64,000 nt of DNA from JAXHMB01 sp034521755. GTDB lineage: Bacteria; Bacteroidota; Rhodothermia; Balneolales; Balneolaceae. This document shows, in pieces, positions 61,677 to 64,000 of this stretch. Below the pieces are notes generated by a model. That model was given only the letters and a program-made list of their open reading frames with translations. It searched no databases and had not been told where the DNA came from. The position numbers and the translations under genes are program-made. The stretch spans positions 824,382 to 888,381 of the forward strand of contig JAXHMB010000004.1 in the NCBI GenBank assembly GCA_034521755.1. The letters are read 5' to 3'. Within the stretch, counting starts at the first letter, position 1. Each line of letters starts with the position of its first letter.

Positions 61677-62780
61677 TTAGTGATCCGGAAATAAAGACGC
61701 ATCAATTCCGGGTATAACTTTTAGTGCATTTTTGTAATACAGTTTTCTTAACACTTCATCGGACAAATCCAATCCATACATTTTCCAGAAAGCATGACGC
61801 TTGCGGTAGTAGTCAAAATATTCATCGTCGGATTCTAAAACTCTGAAATACACATAATATTCTTTGGGACGCCAGGTATCTTTGCCAAACATAATGCGGT
61901 CCTGATACTTGATAAAAAACTCTTTGGCAAATCGCGGCTGGCGACCAAGCTCAGCGAGTACAGCACCAATCTCTGAATACATGTTTGGGAATTCGTCAAA
62001 CAGCTCACCCAGACGTGCCAGGTCATTGGCCAGCCAACCCAAGTGTGCATTAATAAAAGTAGTTTCGGGGTGCTTTCGAAACACATTCCACTGCTCGCTC
62101 ATCACTTCTTCCCAACTGGGGTAACGGGTGGAGTCGCCGCGGTGACGATTTGGGAAATTCTTCATTTCCAGCCAGCGTTCGTTGTACTTGTCGATGGGCG
62201 CCCAAAAGACCGCCGGCTCTCCGGTGTGTATGAGCACGGGAATGCCCAGCTCTCCGGCTTTGGCCCAGATGGGGTCGATGCGCGGATCGTCAACTGAAAC
62301 TCTTTTGCCCTGGCTGTCGGTGACCGTAAGGCCGAGGTTTTTGTAAATCTTGAGTCCGCGGGCGCCGTTCTTATAATCTTCTTCCAGCTGTTTTACGGTT
62401 TGCTCCGTCCAGTTGGGGTCGTCAATGCCGTCAAAGTCAATGTTGGCAAAGACGATAAATCGTCCAGGGGCATTTTCTCTGGCGTTGTCCACCATTTTTT
62501 TGAGTGTTTTACCTGATCGACCGCTCAGGTTTACCATCACCGCCATGTTAAGGCTGTCCATCTCGGCAGCCGTTTGGGCAAGATTCTGCGTAGCCATGCG
62601 CCACTGGTGATTGTGCACATCAACGAATGGGTATTTGGCACTTTTTACTTTTTCACCCGGTACTACCAGCGTTGATTTGGGCTCATATTCTTCGAAGGTC
62701 ATTGTAGTGTCTTGTGCACTTGCAGTAAGGATAACTGCGAGCATCAGACAGGCAGTTGTAAGAATTCTTTTTAGAGACAT
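61677..62780 (-). CDS. exported amidohydrolase family 2 (amidohydro-rel TIM barrel) protein
   Basis: ATG 62778-62780 gives a signal peptide (LTTACLMLAVILTASAQ) and 367 residues. The first metal motif VDVHNHQWRM is near residue 56. ARGLKIYKNLGLTV near 145, VLIHTGEPAVFWAP near 185 with the next His, FINAHLGWLAND near 245, and MFGKDTW near 310 with the Asp complete the usual set, though the last reads GKDTW where many have GTDxP. The family includes decarboxylases and lactonases acting on aromatic or sugar acids; an exported location is unusual for those. Probably cotranscribed with the DUF2911 gene. Confidence 0.84.
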   Translation of the reverse strand: MSLKRILTTACLMLAVILTASAQDTTMTFEEYEPKSTLVVPGEKVKSAKYPFVDVHNHQWRMATQNLAQTAAEMDSLNMAVMVNLSGRSGKTLKKMVDNARENAPGRFIVFANIDFDGIDDPNWTEQTVKQLEEDYKNGARGLKIYKNLGLTVTDSQGKRVSVDDPRIDPIWAKAGELGIPVLIHTGEPAVFWAPIDKYNERWLEMKNFPNRHRGDSTRYPSWEEVMSEQWNVFRKHPETTFINAHLGWLANDLARLGELFDEFPNMYSEIGAVLAELGRQPRFAKEFFIKYQDRIMFGKDTWRPKEYYVYFRVLESDDEYFDYYRKRHAFWKMYGLDLSDEVLRKLYYKNALKVIPGIDASLFPDH

Positions 62781-62880
62781 AAGATCGTAATTGTTTGCTG
62801 CATCAATGTGTAGCAATTATTTACGATAAAATATACTTATATCAAAAAGCTGTGGCAGCCCCAGACGTAAAAAGATGCTA

Positions 62881-63435
62881 TCAGGCAGTATCCTTTTTTA
62901 GCATATCGGTAAACTCTTTGCGCAGCTTCTTGATTTTGGGAGCAATAACCATTGAGCAGTAGCCCGCATTGGGGTTGGCGGCAAAATAATTCTGGTGGTA
63001 GTCTTCGGCTTCCCAGAAATTGTTGAGCGGCTCAATATCGGTTACAATCGGGTCGTTCCATAACCCGGAAGCGTTGGTTTCTTTACGTGATTGTTCGGCT
63101 GCTTCTTTTTGCTTGTCGTTGTGGTAAAAGATGACCGAGCGGTACTGCGTGCCTACGTCAGCACCCTGACGATTTTTGGTAGTGGGGTTATGGGTATGCC
63201 AGAAAACGGTAAGCAGCTGTTTGTAACTGATGACTTCGGGATCATACTCTATTCGTGCAACCTCGGCATGACCGGTGGTCCCGGAGGTGACTTCCCGGTA
63301 GGAAGGGTTAGGGATATTTCCCCCGGCATAGCCCGAAGTTACGGACTTAACGCCTTGCAGTTCCTGGAATACGGCTTCGGTGCACCAAAAACATCCGGCG
63401 CCAAAGGTGGCTTTATGAAGATTGGTCTTGCTCAT
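62881..63435 (-). CDS. msrA: peptide methionine sulfoxide reductase A
   Basis: MsrA reduces methionine-S-sulfoxide in proteins. The 184-residue protein has ATFGAGCFWCTEAVFQELQGVKSVTSGYAGG at the start, with the catalytic Cys in GCFW near residue 15, followed by SYKQLLTVFWHTHNPTT, GADVGTQYRSVIFYH and FWEAEDYHQNYF. Near the C-terminus the tail reads NPNAGYCSMVIAPKIKKLRKEF, with a Cys available for recycling. No signal peptide. The gene is alone, with a repeat region upstream. Confidence 0.95.
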   Translation of the reverse strand: MSKTNLHKATFGAGCFWCTEAVFQELQGVKSVTSGYAGGNIPNPSYREVTSGTTGHAEVARIEYDPEVISYKQLLTVFWHTHNPTTKNRQGADVGTQYRSVIFYHNDKQKEAAEQSRKETNASGLWNDPIVTDIEPLNNFWEAEDYHQNYFAANPNAGYCSMVIAPKIKKLRKEFTDMLKKDTA

Positions 63436-63529
63436 ATCGTTACACTAAATAATAAATTAGGATTAATGTCTTGTGCTATTACATACAGAACCTACGCAAA
63501 TACTGACCCACCCCGCCTCTCTTTGTTCG

Positions 63530-63650
63530 GCACCCCTCCAACGGAGGGGACTCCTTTTTGCCTTTTAAAATGTTTGAGTAGGTATAAACATGACAACAGC
63601 CACCCAAGGTCCCCTCTATCAAGAGGGATGTCTGCCATCTGGCGGAAGGG
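63530..63650. repeat. hairpin-rich dispersed element, family C-like
   Basis: CCCCTCC/GGAGGGG hairpin (63533-63549) at one end and TCCCCTCTATCAAGAGGGA at the other resemble the element at 26656-26793. It fills most of the gap between msrA and the last small gene. Confidence 0.6.
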
Positions 63651-63722
63651 GTGTGTCTAGTATCTTATAATATATTTGCTACCATTCTATAATCAGCTAC
63701 AAAATGTTTTAGGATTATTACA

Positions 63723-63923
63723 TCAGGGCAGCAGCTTAAAATCGTAATCTGCATTTTCTTTTATTTCCAGCCGCGGCAGGTCCACTTTGGAATCGTGCTC
63801 TTCGGCTTCTTTGTGGAGCGTTTTGTGAAAAGATTTGGATACCAGCAGCCGCCGGTATTCCTGACCGTTTTCTACAATATACTCTCCGATGGCATCTGTA
63901 ACACGTTTCATATTTTCCATCAT
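63723..63923 (-). CDS. small protein of unknown function
   Basis: A 66-residue charged protein (MMENMKRVTDAIGEYIVENG ... DLPRLEIKENADYDFKLLP) with no signal peptide or membrane helix. No known domain is recognised. It has reasonable codon use and no overlap with another gene, so I keep it at low confidence. The upstream start region runs to the window's end. Confidence 0.45.
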   Translation of the reverse strand: MMENMKRVTDAIGEYIVENGQEYRRLLVSKSFHKTLHKEAEEHDSKVDLPRLEIKENADYDFKLLP

Positions 63924-64000
63924 AATGTAATAGCAGTTTAGTGATTAGAGATCATGTGACGTCAACATAAAAAATTACGGAACGAGGGAAAACGTTCCAT

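Overview
The window looks like chromosome from a member of the Bacteroidota/Rhodothermota/Balneolota assemblage, most likely a halophilic or marine Balneolota (Fodinibius/Gracilimonas-like). The grounds are the gene families (SusC-type TonB receptor with a carboxypeptidase-like N-terminal domain, DUF2911, DUF4168 and CHRD proteins, TPR histidine kinase, S10/M14/M28 secreted peptidases), moderate GC, weak Shine-Dalgarno sites, TAnnTTTG-like promoter boxes and many small dispersed palindromic repeats. The taxon is an inference from style, not a measured placement.

Layout. 0-8 kb: a CBS-domain fragment and an aspartoacylase-family hydrolase, then scpB, an rRNA pseudouridine synthase, an alpha/beta hydrolase, a TPR protein, a ketopantoate reductase homologue and a small phosphoesterase on +, facing an isocitrate-type dehydrogenase and a DoxX protein on -. 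8.5-10 kb: two related membrane proteins, the second frameshifted. 10-16 kb: small housekeeping and stress genes (DJ-1/PfpI, SDR, BtuF-like protein, CsaA-like tRNA-binding protein, YceI, DUF4168, alkyladenine glycosylase, YihY). 16-22.6 kb: mutS, an EamA transporter, and a GntR regulator next to a UPF1-like SF1 helicase.

22.6-26 kb is the accessory heart of the window. Two families of palindromic repeats, A and B, alternate around a GIY-YIG nuclease gene. They enclose a segment of about 1.7 kb whose codon choice is unlike its neighbours. It holds a broken lipoprotein gene and, at its right end, a 37-codon fragment that reads as the start of an archaeal DNA topoisomerase VI B subunit.

26-36.4 kb carries ordinary enzymes (mnmD, M20 amidohydrolase, FAD oxidoreductase, asparaginase, Nudix, subtilase, PfkB kinase, SemiSWEET-like protein, rdgB, sodium:solute symporter, VOC protein). 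Single-base frameshifts are dense here, either local sequence error or decay. 36.6-48.8 kb: a collagen-like lipoprotein, a RAYT transposase gene bracketed by REP palindromes, the divergent methionine pair metH/metF with a structured leader before metF, a TPR histidine kinase, CHRD and DUF6503-like proteins, a second RAYT with a different palindrome, and polX. 49-64 kb: a run of exported hydrolases (M14, M28, S10, metallo-beta-lactamase, amidohydrolase) that fits peptide scavenging, a TPP riboswitch controlling a putative thiamine TonB receptor, an EamA transporter, DUF2911, msrA and a small protein. No rRNA, tRNA or CRISPR array was found by eye.
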